DNA of 43,443 bases from Lachnoclostridium sp. An118. Its GTDB lineage: Bacteria > Bacillota > Clostridia > Lachnospirales > Lachnospiraceae. The notes under the pieces are model-generated. The model was not told the origin of the DNA. It saw only the letters and a list, made by a program, of their open reading frames with translations, and searched no databases. Each line of letters opens with the position of its first letter. Position 1 is the stretch's first letter. The DNA is taken from the NCBI RefSeq assembly GCF_002160985.1, contig NZ_NFLQ01000023.1, forward strand, positions 1 to 43,443, given 5' to 3'. Shown here piece by piece: positions 7,735 through 19,357 of this stretch. A program made the translations under genes and the position numbers.

Positions 7735-8823
7735 TCACTCCATATACGCTCTCACAGAGCTGCGCTCCACCACGGACGCCTTCAGCTCATAGGCCTCCTC
7801 CACATCCCCCTGCGCGATCATCTTCATCACAACCTCGGCGCTGAGCTTCCCCAGCCTCTGAAGAGGATTGTGCACAGTGGTGAGAGGAACAGGAAGATCC
7901 TTTGACATGTCCGCATCGTCGATCCCCATAATGGACAGCTCCTCCGGGACACGGATGCCGCTTTCCAGACATATGCTCATCAGCTCTCCGGCCACTGTAT
8001 CGTTGTAGCACAGACAGGCAGTCACCTCTCTCATACGCCTGAGATACCGGTTTCTTTCGTCCTTCATCTGCTCCACATCGCCAGTAGTGATCCAGAGTAC
8101 ATTTTCTTCCTCAATCTCGATCCCGGCTTCCATCAGGGCTTCGATATATCCCAGGTATCTGCGATGTCCCTGCCCATCGTCCGCCTTAAAAATAGCTCCG
8201 ATCCTTCTGTGCCCCTTTTCGATCAGGAATTTTGTCGCCTGCCTGCCGGCCTGCTTATCATTCATGGAGACATGTGGCACCTTCAGATCCGGATAGTAGG
8301 AGTTCAGAAGAACGATAGGTATATCCTGACTGATCAGATCCCTGTACAAATGTATATTGGGGTTCGGCAGAGCGCTCCTTGTGGGCTCGATGATCAGCCC
8401 GCTCACCATGTTCTCCCCCACCAGCTTGGAGAGGATCTTCCTCTCCATCTCAACAGAGTTGTGGGTGGAGGCGACCTGCATGGAATAATCCTCCTCAAAA
8501 ACCGCCTTCTCTATGGACTTGATGATCTTAGGAAAGATATACTCGTCAATATAGGTTGTCACGATGGCGATCTGCCTGCTGTGGACACTCCGGTCACCGT
8601 AGCTCCTGGGACCGCTGATATAGGTTCCGCTCCCCCTCTTCCGGATCACCAGGTGGTCAAATTCCAGGCAGGAAATAGCGTGCCTTACCGTCTGACGGCT
8701 GACGGAAAATATCTGCATCAGTTCATTTTCAGAATATATCTTCTCTCCGGGACTCAGCTCCCGCCTGTCTATCTGCTGCTTGATCCAGTCACAGATTTCT
8801 ATATATTTTGGCTTTTGCTCCAT
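7735..8823 (-). CDS. araR: AraR-type arabinose repressor (GntR DNA-binding domain, LacI-type sensor)
   Basis: Residues 1-70 form a GntR winged helix (IKQQIDRRELSPGEKIYSE, then SVSRQTVRHAISCLE and RKRGSGTYISG). Residues about 80-362 form a LacI/periplasmic-binding-type effector domain (GHRRIGAIF, GIDDADMSKDLPVPLTTV). This hybrid layout, and 362 residues in total, are characteristic of AraR, which leaves its operators when L-arabinose binds. It is the last gene of the long operon, 32 bases after the GH51 stop, with AGGAGAG close to the ATG. Palindromes at the araA and araN promoters match an AraR box, so the repressor probably controls its own operon. Confidence 0.9.
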   Translation of the reverse strand: MEQKPKYIEICDWIKQQIDRRELSPGEKIYSENELMQIFSVSRQTVRHAISCLEFDHLVIRKRGSGTYISGPRSYGDRSVHSRQIAIVTTYIDEYIFPKIIKSIEKAVFEEDYSMQVASTHNSVEMERKILSKLVGENMVSGLIIEPTRSALPNPNIHLYRDLISQDIPIVLLNSYYPDLKVPHVSMNDKQAGRQATKFLIEKGHRRIGAIFKADDGQGHRRYLGYIEALMEAGIEIEEENVLWITTGDVEQMKDERNRYLRRMREVTACLCYNDTVAGELMSICLESGIRVPEELSIMGIDDADMSKDLPVPLTTVHNPLQRLGKLSAEVVMKMIAQGDVEEAYELKASVVERSSVRAYME

Positions 8824-8855
8824 ACTCTCCTGTCCCGTCCACCTTCCATTTCATC

Positions 8856-11041
<2,186 letters not shown>

Positions 11042-11063
11042 TCTTCTCCTCCTGTCTGTCAGT

Positions 11064-12563
11064 CTATTTTACGCCGATCTGGATGACACCCACGCTGTGG
11101 GGCTTCACGCTCACCTTCATGCCGGGAGTGTACACACCCAGATCCTCCCGCTGGATGCGGACCTCTTCCCTGTCCACATCGTTGTAGCTCTCTGTGCTGC
11201 TGCCCGCGATGTAGTACAGGACAGCCACGCCCTCCGCCTCCAGGTCAAGGGTGACCTCTTGCGCTTCGCCGGGATGCTTGTTCACGACGGCCAGAGCAGC
11301 TCCCTCTCTGTCGGAGAACTCTGTGGCCAGCACATCTATAAGCTCTGTGGTCTCCGTCTGTCCGGAGGCGGAATTTCTTGCCTCCATGGACTTCATCCCC
11401 TCGCTCCAGGCATCCAGGATCACATCTCCCAGGTAATTTACGTACAGATCAAACACGTGATAGGTACTTCGCAGTACAATTCCCTCTTTATAAGTATAAA
11501 TGCATCCCCGGGTGTTGACAATAGGGGCAAAGTTTGCCATGCCCACAATGTCACAGTTCCGGTTGCACTCATTGAGGAAGCAGGCAGAAAATACCGCGTC
11601 CGCCATGGTGTACTTGCTGTTGTCATCATTCAGGTCTCTCGGGTAGAGATAGTCCTCCTTAGTCACGCCCTGGCTGACTGTGTGCGCCTTGGGATGACAC
11701 CAGCCCCGCAGGTTCCACTCGTCAAAGGCGATCTTTATCTTCTTCTCAAGCCCCATGGCCTCCAGAAGCCCCCTCACCTGTCTGATGGAGTCCCCCGTGT
11801 GGTTGGTAAAGGCCATGACCGTCTCATAATCCGCCAGATCATTGTGCTCATGGACATCATCCCAGTAGCGGTGGATGGAGATCCAGTCCAGGAACTGACC
11901 GCTCATCCTCAGCAGATTGATATTCCAGTCAAGATCTGTGAGAGCAGCCGCTGTCAGCTCCGTCTCCGGGTCCACGTGCTTGATCATCTTGGAGGCCTCC
12001 GCCACAAGGCGCCCCCACTCCTGCGCGGACTTGGCACCGATCTCCCAGGCACCGTAGTTCTCATTGCCCACGCTCCAGTATTTTACCCTGTGGGGCTTCT
12101 CATAGCCGTTGGCGATGCGCCACCTTGCGTACTGCCCCTCGTTTTCCAGGTTGCAGTACTCCACCCAGTCGCTCATCTCCTCCGCGGTCCCGGTTCCCGC
12201 ATTTGTGCAGATATAGGGCTCACAGCCAAGCTTCCGGCACATATTCACATACTCGTCGGTGCCGAAGGTGTTCGGGTCCTCCACCCGCCAGGCTTTGTCA
12301 AAAAAGGGCGTCCGTTTTTCTCCCACCGCGTCCTTCCAGTGGTAGGAGGAGACGAAGCAGCCGCCGGGCCACCGCAGCACCGGCACCCTGATATGCCTCA
12401 TGGCGTCCAGCACGTCGGTCCGCAGTCCGTCCTCGTCGGAGAGGGGATTTCCCGGGTCATAGATGCCGCCGTAGATCTGCCTGTGGAAATGCTCGATAAA
12501 ATGCCCGTATATCATGGGATTTCTCTGTCCCAGCCTTCTCTTCCTGTTGACGTGCAGTATCAT
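11064..12563 (-). CDS. GH51 alpha-L-arabinofuranosidase, copy 2
   Basis: This is a second cytoplasmic GH51 enzyme of 499 residues. The acid/base is Glu168 in SVGNENYGAWE and the nucleophile is Glu282 in IAFDEWNLRGW. RWPGGCFVSSYHWKD and SIHRYWDD mark the barrel. It has no signal peptide. The catalytic phrases differ from the other GH51 copy (VGNENYG against LGNEMDG), placing it in a different branch of the family. AGGAGGG is six bases before the ATG. It is co-transcribed with the GH43 gene upstream and yesL downstream. Acting together, the two GH51 and the GH43 enzymes could handle 1,5-, 1,3- and 1,2-linked arabinofuranose; the division of labour is inference. Confidence 0.92.
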   Translation of the reverse strand: MILHVNRKRRLGQRNPMIYGHFIEHFHRQIYGGIYDPGNPLSDEDGLRTDVLDAMRHIRVPVLRWPGGCFVSSYHWKDAVGEKRTPFFDKAWRVEDPNTFGTDEYVNMCRKLGCEPYICTNAGTGTAEEMSDWVEYCNLENEGQYARWRIANGYEKPHRVKYWSVGNENYGAWEIGAKSAQEWGRLVAEASKMIKHVDPETELTAAALTDLDWNINLLRMSGQFLDWISIHRYWDDVHEHNDLADYETVMAFTNHTGDSIRQVRGLLEAMGLEKKIKIAFDEWNLRGWCHPKAHTVSQGVTKEDYLYPRDLNDDNSKYTMADAVFSACFLNECNRNCDIVGMANFAPIVNTRGCIYTYKEGIVLRSTYHVFDLYVNYLGDVILDAWSEGMKSMEARNSASGQTETTELIDVLATEFSDREGAALAVVNKHPGEAQEVTLDLEAEGVAVLYYIAGSSTESYNDVDREEVRIQREDLGVYTPGMKVSVKPHSVGVIQIGVK

Positions 12564-12581
12564 GCGCAGCCCTCCTGTCGA

Positions 12582-13553
12582 TTAATCATAATTGAATACA
12601 GGCCTCTTTACTCCGTCCTCTCCCCTGTTCCATTTTACCCGCATCAGCATAGCGTGCCGGTTCGGATTGTAGAGAGGATTGCCCGTGATCTCCTTCTCTG
12701 TTCTTGCGTGATACACCATAATATCCGTCCTGTCCTCCGCCTTTGTGAAGCAGTTGTGCCCGGGACCGTAGATCCCCTTCTCCTCGTCCGTCGCAAGAAC
12801 AGGATATCTGCTCTTCCTCCAGGACAGCGGATCAAGGAGATCCGACTCCTCGTCAGCCTCCAGCATGCCCACGCAGTAGCAGGCACCGGTCTCGCTGGCC
12901 GAGTAGGTGAGGAAGAGCTTCCCCTCCCCGTTTTTCAGGACAAAGGGGCCCTCGTTGACCCAGAAGCCCACTCTCTCCCAGTCGTAGTCGGGCGTTGTCA
13001 GGAGCACCTGGGCTGTAGCCAGCTTACAGGGAGATTCCATTTTGGCAATATACAGATTGGAAATCTGCTTTCCAACACTCACCTTTTCCGCCCACACATA
13101 GTAATGTTCACCTTTATTTTCAAAAACCGTGGCATCCAGGGAAAAGGCCTCAAAGGAGAACTCGTCGTCATCTGACCGCTGCATCTTCCCTTTTTCTGTC
13201 CAGGTCCCGGTGATGGGATCTGCGTCCCCGCACTCCAAGACATAGGGGCGGATCCTCCACACGTCCTCCTTCTCTCCCCCCGCATAGTACACGTACCATT
13301 TCCCGTCCAGATAATGAAGCTCAGGGGCCCAGATGTGCTCGCTCATGGGACCGCTCTCATGCTTTGTCCAGATGGTGTGCTCCTCCGCCTCCGGGAGCGC
13401 CGCCAGGCTGTCAGCCCGGCGCAGCACGATCCGGTCATAGGCCGGCACCGACGCCGTAAAATAGTACATGCCGTCTGTGTGTCTGTATACGTATGGATCC
13501 GCTCTCTGGGGGATCCATACGCTGTTGTATGTAAGCTCTCGATTCGTACTCAT
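12582..13553 (-). CDS. GH43 glycosidase, probable exo-arabinofuranosidase/arabinanase
   Basis: This is a five-bladed beta-propeller glycosidase of 323 residues without a signal peptide. The three conserved acids are Asp19 (QRADPYVY), Asp140 (FSLDATVF) and Glu201 (WVNEGPF). MSEHIWAPELHYLDGKWYVY is the classic second blade. The short single-domain form in an arabinose operon points to release of arabinose from arabino-oligosaccharides rather than xylan cleavage. It starts three bases after the araQ stop, so it belongs to the transporter operon. The GH43 subfamily cannot be fixed from sequence reading alone. Confidence 0.88.
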   Translation of the reverse strand: MSTNRELTYNSVWIPQRADPYVYRHTDGMYYFTASVPAYDRIVLRRADSLAALPEAEEHTIWTKHESGPMSEHIWAPELHYLDGKWYVYYAGGEKEDVWRIRPYVLECGDADPITGTWTEKGKMQRSDDDEFSFEAFSLDATVFENKGEHYYVWAEKVSVGKQISNLYIAKMESPCKLATAQVLLTTPDYDWERVGFWVNEGPFVLKNGEGKLFLTYSASETGACYCVGMLEADEESDLLDPLSWRKSRYPVLATDEEKGIYGPGHNCFTKAEDRTDIMVYHARTEKEITGNPLYNPNRHAMLMRVKWNRGEDGVKRPVFNYD

Positions 13554-13556
13554 AGG

Positions 13557-14393
13557 CTAGCCCTTTACACCGCCGGCAGTCATACCTTCGATAAAGTAGG
13601 ACTGGAAGCAGATAAACAGGATCAGGATCGGCACAATGGCAAAGCAGGAGCCGGCGATCAGGATATCGTAGTTGTTGCCGTACGGGGACATCAGGCTCTG
13701 CAGGCCGACAGGAAGCGTGATCTTTGTCTGTGAACGGACAACGATCATAGGCCACAGGAAATTGTTCCAGCTTGACATGCCCTGGTAGATGCCCATAGCC
13801 GCAAAGGATGGCTTCATCAGCGGAACCATGATCCGGGCGAAAATACCATACTCGGTACAGCCGTCCACACGGGCCGCATCCAGGAAATCCTTCGGAATGC
13901 CCGACAGGTATTGTCGGAAGAAAAAGATCAGCATCGGGACGACAACATAGGGCAGGATAATTCCCCACATGCTGTCCATGATCCCCAGCTTGATCACCAG
14001 CTGGTACAGAGGAAGTATGATCACCTCTGTCGGGATCATCATGACAACCAGCACGCATGCAAACAGTGCATTTTTAAATTTGAAATTGTACATGGCAAAG
14101 CCATAGCCTACGCACGCGCTGAGGAACAGGGCAAGCACCACCTGGACCACTGTGATCACAAGACTGTTCTTATACCATGTAAAGTAGTTGTTCTGGCCGC
14201 TGAAAAGAAGCTGGTAATTATCCAGGTTTGCCGTCGCCCAGTTGACATCAAAGTTCAGGCCATACCGCATCAGATCCGAGCCCGGGCGGAAGGATGACAC
14301 GAACAAAAGCAGCAGCGGCAGAATGGTAATAAGAGCTACAATAACAAAAAATATAATGAGGAGAACAGACAAAACTGTATTTTTCTTTTTCAT
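13557..14393 (-). CDS. araQ: ABC sugar transporter permease, AraQ-type
   Basis: This is an inner-membrane permease of 278 residues with six predicted transmembrane helices. The EAA loop, which contacts the ATPase, reads DAARVDGCTEYGIFARIMVP. MSSWNNFLWPMIVV and the ending YFIEGMTAGGVKG are typical of the MalG/AraQ type. It pairs with the AraP-type gene upstream, three bases away. No ATPase is encoded in the locus, so a shared MsmX-type ATPase elsewhere must power it, as in Bacillus subtilis. Confidence 0.88.
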   Translation of the reverse strand: MKKKNTVLSVLLIIFFVIVALITILPLLLLFVSSFRPGSDLMRYGLNFDVNWATANLDNYQLLFSGQNNYFTWYKNSLVITVVQVVLALFLSACVGYGFAMYNFKFKNALFACVLVVMMIPTEVIILPLYQLVIKLGIMDSMWGIILPYVVVPMLIFFFRQYLSGIPKDFLDAARVDGCTEYGIFARIMVPLMKPSFAAMGIYQGMSSWNNFLWPMIVVRSQTKITLPVGLQSLMSPYGNNYDILIAGSCFAIVPILILFICFQSYFIEGMTAGGVKG

Positions 14394-14396
14394 GAT

Positions 14397-15302
14397 CTAG
14401 TCTCCTTTCTTGCTGAATGTACCGTTCAGGATAAGCTGTATCACATTGAGGATCAGCACAATGATCAGCAGCACGACGCCGATAGCGGATCCCAGACCGA
14501 TATTGTTCTGGGTCAGTCCCATACGGTACAGGTATCCCACCACTGTAAGTCCCACGTTGTTCGGCGAGTTGTTTCCGTTAAACAACAGATACGACTCGGT
14601 GAACATGGCCATGCCTCCGAATATGGAAATAGTGAGCACATAGACCGTGGTAGGCTTCAGGAGGGGCAGAGTGATATAGCGGAACTTCTGGATGGAGCTG
14701 GCCCCGTCAATATCCGCCGACTCGTAGAGATCTCCCGGGATCTGCTGCAGACCGGACAGATAGTACATCATGTTAACACCGGTCCACCTCCACAGACACA
14801 GAAGAAGCAGGGCGATCCACACCGGAACTGTTCTTCTCAGCCATACCATAGGCTCCATACCAAAGAAGGAGATCACCTGGTTCATGAAGGATCCTTCCAG
14901 CTCACCAAACATCAGTCGGAAAATGACACCCGCCACAACGACTGAAGTAAGGGCCGGGATGAACATGATGCTTCTGAAAAATCCCTTTGCCTTCATAGCC
15001 TTGCTGTTCAGCATGGTAGCCAGGAACATGGGGATCGGAATCATCAGGGCACAGCTCAGGATCATATATAAGATACTGTTCTTCAAAGCTTTATAGAAAA
15101 CCGGATTCAGAAGCGTCTGGTAGTTCTTAAGCCCCACCCACTCATTTCCGCCGCCGGAAACCTTCTGAAAGCTCATCACGATCGTGTCCACGATAGGATA
15201 CGCAAAGAAGATGAGGAATGTCAGAACAAAGGGAAGAACAAATACATACGGCGCCGCTTTCTGGGAATAAAGAAATTTCCTGAAAACACTTTTCTTTTCC
15301 AT
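14397..15302 (-). CDS. araP: ABC sugar transporter permease, AraP-type
   Basis: This is a MalF/AraP-type permease of 301 residues. It has a short N-terminal cytoplasmic segment, six hydrophobic helices (APYVFVLPFVLTFLIFFAYP first) and the EAA loop ESADIDGASSIQKFRYITLP. The ATG at 15302 is preceded by AAAGGAG; a longer start would include that site. It follows the binding-protein gene, with a stem-loop between the two that may lower permease expression relative to the binding protein. Confidence 0.88.
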   Translation of the reverse strand: MEKKSVFRKFLYSQKAAPYVFVLPFVLTFLIFFAYPIVDTIVMSFQKVSGGGNEWVGLKNYQTLLNPVFYKALKNSILYMILSCALMIPIPMFLATMLNSKAMKAKGFFRSIMFIPALTSVVVAGVIFRLMFGELEGSFMNQVISFFGMEPMVWLRRTVPVWIALLLLCLWRWTGVNMMYYLSGLQQIPGDLYESADIDGASSIQKFRYITLPLLKPTTVYVLTISIFGGMAMFTESYLLFNGNNSPNNVGLTVVGYLYRMGLTQNNIGLGSAIGVVLLIIVLILNVIQLILNGTFSKKGD

Positions 15303-15340
15303 ATAGTTGACTCCTTTCAAGCATCTGCACTTTCTAAAAG

Positions 15341-15377
15341 AAAAGGCGTATTAGAACAATACGCCAATACGCCTTTT
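15341..15377 (-). terminator. Intercistronic stem-loop with two alternative pairings
   Basis: AAAAGGCGTATT (15341-15352) pairs perfectly over 12 bp with AATACGCCTTTT (15366-15377). The GGCGTATT part can instead pair with a second copy, AATACGCC (15358-15365). The minus-strand 3' side ends in TTTTCTTTT. Lying between araN and araP, it probably acts as a partial terminator or a 3' stabiliser so that more binding protein than permease is made. Confidence 0.65.
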
Positions 15378-15402
15378 CCTCCTCTAAACTCTCATTCAGT
15401 CT

Positions 15403-16779
15403 CTATTCATCATACACAATGGTCGATTGTTCTGACTCGAGCAGCTCCATAGCATCCTGATCTGTCGACAATTCAAATGCATTCGCATAGGTCGTGGATA
15501 CCAGAACGTTGTAGGTTGCTGAGTAGGAACCGGAGATATTCGGAGCTGTCAGCCCTTCTGTTCCGTTCTTTACAAGGATATCAAACGGATTGGTCTGGAA
15601 GTAGCTGAGGAACTTGTTGTCCTGGTTCTCTGTAATGGAAGTATCTGTCCACAGAGAGGAGCGGATCGGGTCAAATCCAAGCTCTTCCCACTCGTAGCGG
15701 TTTCCTTCCTCTGACAGCTTAGCAAATGCCAGGAATTCCTTTGCGAGGTCCTCATGCTCTGTAAACTTCAGAACAGATGTACCTGTACCGCCCTGGAGAA
15801 CCTCACGTGTATCACCCTCGTTCCATACAGGGATCTCATAGATCGCCATCTTGCCGTTCAGGTCCGGGCAGTAGTCTGTGAAACGTCCCATGTACCACAG
15901 AGGCATTGCGATAGAAGCAACTCCGCCGTCGTTCAGATGGCCATACCACTCTTCTGTGTGGAAGCCGCCACCGGGAGCGATCTCGCAGATGCCGGCATCG
16001 ATCATCTTTCTGATGAAATCGATAACGTCCGCATGATCCTGTGTCGCAATATTGGGCTGTCCGTCTTCATCCACATACTGTGCGCCCTTCTCAAGCATCA
16101 TCAGCTGCGGAAGGAAGAGGTCTGCTGTCTCAACTGCACACATCGGTTTACCTGTCTTCTCAAGAACTGTAAGTCCGGCATTGTAGTAATCATCCCATGT
16201 AACGATGGTAGAGGGATCAACACCGGCCTCGTTCATGATGTCCATATTGTAGTAGCATACGGAAGCTCCCAGATGGAAGTCGATGCCGTACCAGTTGTCC
16301 TCCTGGTCGCCGTACATCTCGATACGGGACATAACAACATCGTTCTGATAAGGCTCAACCACATCATTCAGAGGAAGAAGATAGTCATCCTTCAGGAAGG
16401 AGCCATAGTAGCCGATCTCGATATCAGCAATATCCGGCGTTCCCTCGCCTGCCTGACATGCAACCAGAAGCTTCTGCTGAACGGAGTGAGACTCTCCTGT
16501 AGTAACTGTCAGGTTGATCGGGTTGTCCGGGTTCTCCTCATTCCACTTATCTGCCATCTCTGTCCAGAATCCTACGTGCAGCTCCTGGAATGTCCAGAGG
16601 GAAAGCTCTGTACCTCCGTCTACAAAGGTGTTCGTGCCCTGAGTCTCTCCGTCGCTGGATGAAGTGTCTTCCGCACTTCCGCTGTCTGAGCTTCCGGAAT
16701 CACTGCTGCCTCCGCAGCCTGCCAGCATTGTCGCAACCATTGCAACACATAAAAGACTGCTCACAAGTTTTCTTTTCAT
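15403..16779 (-). CDS. araN: ABC sugar-binding lipoprotein, AraN-type
   Basis: This is an extracellular solute-binding protein of 458 residues, family 1 type. The lipoprotein signal ends at LAGC (Cys22), followed by a Ser/Asp/Gly-rich linker of about 25 residues. The mature part begins ELSLWTFQELHVGFWTEMAD. In MYMKR I chose the second ATG (16779), because GGAGG directly abuts the first. By context it captures arabinose oligomers for AraPQ. Its own promoter (16843-16871) and AraR-like boxes lie upstream, so it opens the operon araN-araP-araQ-GH43-GH51-yesL-GH51-araR. Confidence 0.88.
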   Translation of the reverse strand: MKRKLVSSLLCVAMVATMLAGCGGSSDSGSSDSGSAEDTSSSDGETQGTNTFVDGGTELSLWTFQELHVGFWTEMADKWNEENPDNPINLTVTTGESHSVQQKLLVACQAGEGTPDIADIEIGYYGSFLKDDYLLPLNDVVEPYQNDVVMSRIEMYGDQEDNWYGIDFHLGASVCYYNMDIMNEAGVDPSTIVTWDDYYNAGLTVLEKTGKPMCAVETADLFLPQLMMLEKGAQYVDEDGQPNIATQDHADVIDFIRKMIDAGICEIAPGGGFHTEEWYGHLNDGGVASIAMPLWYMGRFTDYCPDLNGKMAIYEIPVWNEGDTREVLQGGTGTSVLKFTEHEDLAKEFLAFAKLSEEGNRYEWEELGFDPIRSSLWTDTSITENQDNKFLSYFQTNPFDILVKNGTEGLTAPNISGSYSATYNVLVSTTYANAFELSTDQDAMELLESEQSTIVYDE

Positions 16780-16842
16780 ATACATCCTCCTTTTTTGTGA
16801 ATTTTAGACAATTTTTCTCTTTAATTGCCCTTTGTTATATTC

Positions 16843-16871
16843 ATTTTACCCTCCCCCCGGTGTCTTGGCAA
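16843..16871 (-). promoter_or_regulatory. Promoter of the araN operon
   Basis: On the minus strand, TTGCCA (16866-16871), a 17-base spacer and TAAAAT (16843-16848) each match the consensus at five of six bases. It lies about 65 bases before the araN start. Confidence 0.7.
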
Positions 16872-16884
16872 TACTGAATAAATC

Positions 16885-16935
16885 ACAAATGTACATATAC
16901 GTTTTTGTATAAAATTACTATTTATACGTATAAAT
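16885..16935. promoter_or_regulatory. AraR operators upstream of araN
   Basis: ATTTATACGTATAAAT (16920-16935) is a perfect 16-bp palindrome that closely follows the known AraR box ATTTGTACGTACAAAT. A second, weaker match, ACAAATGTACATATAC, lies at 16885-16900. Both are upstream of the araN -35, and the roughly 35-base spacing would suit cooperative AraR binding. Confidence 0.7.
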
Positions 16936-17030
16936 TTCGCCAATTTTGCCGTTTATTTGAAAGTTGTATGGTTAAAATTTAGTATTTCAGCAGCATGTTT
17001 TCAGTAATTATTCCGGCTATTTTCAGGAAC

Positions 17031-17072
17031 AAAAAAAGCCCCTGCAAAAGCAGTCAACTGCTTCCGCAAGGG
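17031..17072 (-). terminator. Terminator of the araAD operon
   Basis: On the minus strand, CCCTTGC plus GGAAGCAG pairs with CTGCTTTT plus GCAGGGG around a TTGA loop (15 pairs, three of them G-U). Seven T follow (17031-17037). It is located 40 bases after the araD stop. Confidence 0.85.
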
Positions 17073-17111
17073 TCTACATACAACTTCTGCTTTTATATTG
17101 CTTCAGCCGTA

Positions 17112-17807
17112 CTACTTCTGTCCATAGTAGGCGTTCGCTCCGTGCTTCCGGTAGTAGTGCTTGTCCTGCAGCTCCTGGGGAGCCGGCCCGTTCTCAGGGT
17201 TGATCATCTCGCACCGGGCCGCCATCTTGGCAACCTCCTCCAGTACCACCGCGTTGTGCACCGCCTCGTGGGCGTCCTTCCCCCAGGTAAAGGGACCATG
17301 GTTCTTACACAGCACCGCCGGAACCGCAATGTAATCCTTTCCCCTCTTCTCAAATTCATCCGCAATGAGAACGCCCGTGTTCTTCTCGTAGGCCTCCTCG
17401 ATCTCCTCCTTTGTCAGGTTGCGTACGCAGGGCACCTCACCGTAGATGTAATCCGCATGGGTGGTGCCATAGCAGGGAATGTCCCTTCCCGCCTGAGCCC
17501 AGCTTGTAGCCCAGGGTGAGTGGGTATGCACGATGCCCCCGATATTCGGGAAGCGGTTGTACAGGACCACATGGGTGGCCGTGTCAGAGGAGGGATTGTA
17601 CCTGCCCTCCACCTTGTTTCCATCCAGGTCCACCACGACCATATCATCGGGTGTCAGCTTGTCGTAGTCCACGCCGCTTGGCTTGATGACAAACAGTCCC
17701 TTCTCACGGTCAATACCACTCACATTGCCCCAGGTAAAGGTCACCAGCTCATATTTTGGCAGGAGCATATTGGCCTCATACACCTCTTTTTTCAGTTCCT
17801 CTAACAT
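17112..17807 (-). CDS. araD: L-ribulose-5-phosphate 4-epimerase
   Basis: This class II aldolase-fold epimerase of 231 residues converts L-ribulose-5-phosphate to D-xylulose-5-phosphate. The zinc histidines are His94 and His96 (VHTHSPW) and His170 (KNHGPFTWG), with catalytic Asp75 in SSDTATH. TWGNVSG and KPSGVDY are the phosphate-binding loops. The C-terminal [16 protein letters not shown] is typical of AraD and distinguishes it from fuculose aldolases. It starts 21 bases after araA, forming a two-gene operon ended by the hairpin at 17031-17072. Confidence 0.95.
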   Translation of the reverse strand: MLEELKKEVYEANMLLPKYELVTFTWGNVSGIDREKGLFVIKPSGVDYDKLTPDDMVVVDLDGNKVEGRYNPSSDTATHVVLYNRFPNIGGIVHTHSPWATSWAQAGRDIPCYGTTHADYIYGEVPCVRNLTKEEIEEAYEKNTGVLIADEFEKRGKDYIAVPAVLCKNHGPFTWGKDAHEAVHNAVVLEEVAKMAARCEMINPENGPAPQELQDKHYYRKHGANAYYGQK

Positions 17808-17828
17808 GCGTCTTCCTCCTCTTCTACA

Positions 17829-19325
17829 CTATTTTCTGTACACCAGGGAATTCCATTTCAGCTCGTTCTGGAACTGGCGGATGGTCGTGTCCTTGTCGAT
17901 ATACACGGCCTCGATCCCCATATAGGCAGCCCAGTCGCCCATCTGCTCTGCGGTCAGGTCGTAGGAGAAGGCAGTGTGGTGTGCGCCGCCCGCCAGGATC
18001 CAGGCCTCTGATCCTGTCTGCAGATTGGGCTCCGGTGTCCAGAAAGCGGTTGCTACCGGAAGCTTGGGCATAGGCTTTTCCGTCTTCTTGCAGTTCACGC
18101 TGTTGATGATCAGGCGGAATCGGTCTCCCAGGTCGATCAGCGAGGTGGCGATAGCCGGTCCTGTCTTGGAGGTAAATACAAGCCTTGCCGGATCCTCCCT
18201 GTCTCCCATGGAGAGGGGCTGCACCTTGATGCCGATGGGCCCCTCGGCGATGGTGGGGCAAACCTCCAGCATGTGTGCCTCCAGAACTCCCTCTTTGCCG
18301 GGAACAAGGTTGTAGGTGTAATCCTCCATAAAGGAGGTTCCCTTAGCGTCCTTCATCCCCTGGGTCATGATCTTCATAAGGCGCACCATGGCCGCTGTCT
18401 TCCAGTCTCCCTCGCCGCCGAAGCCGTAGCCCTTTTCCATCAGGCGCTGAATGGCAAGTCCGGGAAGCTGCTTCAGCGATCCCAGGTCACCGAAGTGGGT
18501 CACGATAGCCTGGTAATCCTTCTCCCTGAGAAATCTCTCAAATCCGATCTCGATCCCCGCCTGCACCGCCACGTGCTCACGGAACTCCTTCTCGTCTCTT
18601 CCTTCCAGCAGAATGTCATATTTATCGTAGTACTCTTCCACCAGTGTGTCAATATCTGCCTTGGATACAGCCGCCACAGCCTCCGCGATCTCGTTCACCG
18701 GATAGGCGTCCACCTCCCAGCCGAACTGGATCTGGGCCTCCACCTTGTCGCCCTCTGTCACGGCCACGTTCCTCATGTTGTCCGCGATCCTCATGACGCG
18801 GATGTGGCTGCTCTCCAGCACGCCAACCGCCGTGCGCATCCAGGCTCCGATCCGCTTCTGGACATCTGCGTCCTCCCAGTAGCCCATGATCACCTTGCGC
18901 TCCATCCCAAGGCGGCTGAAAATGTGTCCGTACTCCCTGTCTCCGTGGGCCGCCTGGTTCTCGTTCATAAAGTCCATATCAATGGTGTCGTAGGGGATCT
19001 CCCTGTTAAACTGGGTGTGGAAGTGGAGCAGCGGCTTCCGGAACTCCTGGAGCCCCAGTATCCAGGATTTGGCCGGCGAGAACGTGTGCATCCAAGTGAT
19101 GACGCCCGCACATGTGTCGTCCATGTTCGCCTCGTTGAACGTCCTTCTGATCAGCTCATTTGTGATGAGCGTCGGCTTCCACACAAGCTCGTAGGGGAGA
19201 TTGCCCGATGCGTTCAGCACCTCCACCATTTTCCGGGAATGCTCTGCCACATGGGCCAGACACTCGTCTCCGTACAGATCCTGAGAGCCTGTGCAAAACC
19301 AGAACTTGTACTGTTTCTGTTCCAT
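17829..19325 (-). CDS. araA: L-arabinose isomerase
   Basis: This 498-residue, manganese-dependent isomerase converts L-arabinose to L-ribulose. The catalytic and metal-binding residues can be placed in GGEGDWKTAAM (Glu), SFMEDYTYN (Glu), EAHMLEVCP (His) and GGAHHTAFS (His). FWFCTGSQDLYG and MHTFSPAKSWI are family signatures, and the length is the usual one. The ATG at 19325 has AAGGAGG upstream, so the in-frame upstream Met codons are not used. It is the first gene of the araAD operon, under a promoter overlapped by two AraR-like sites. Confidence 0.96.
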   Translation of the reverse strand: MEQKQYKFWFCTGSQDLYGDECLAHVAEHSRKMVEVLNASGNLPYELVWKPTLITNELIRRTFNEANMDDTCAGVITWMHTFSPAKSWILGLQEFRKPLLHFHTQFNREIPYDTIDMDFMNENQAAHGDREYGHIFSRLGMERKVIMGYWEDADVQKRIGAWMRTAVGVLESSHIRVMRIADNMRNVAVTEGDKVEAQIQFGWEVDAYPVNEIAEAVAAVSKADIDTLVEEYYDKYDILLEGRDEKEFREHVAVQAGIEIGFERFLREKDYQAIVTHFGDLGSLKQLPGLAIQRLMEKGYGFGGEGDWKTAAMVRLMKIMTQGMKDAKGTSFMEDYTYNLVPGKEGVLEAHMLEVCPTIAEGPIGIKVQPLSMGDREDPARLVFTSKTGPAIATSLIDLGDRFRLIINSVNCKKTEKPMPKLPVATAFWTPEPNLQTGSEAWILAGGAHHTAFSYDLTAEQMGDWAAYMGIEAVYIDKDTTIRQFQNELKWNSLVYRK

Positions 19326-19357
19326 AAGTTGTACCCTCCTTGCTTTATAATTTGTCA

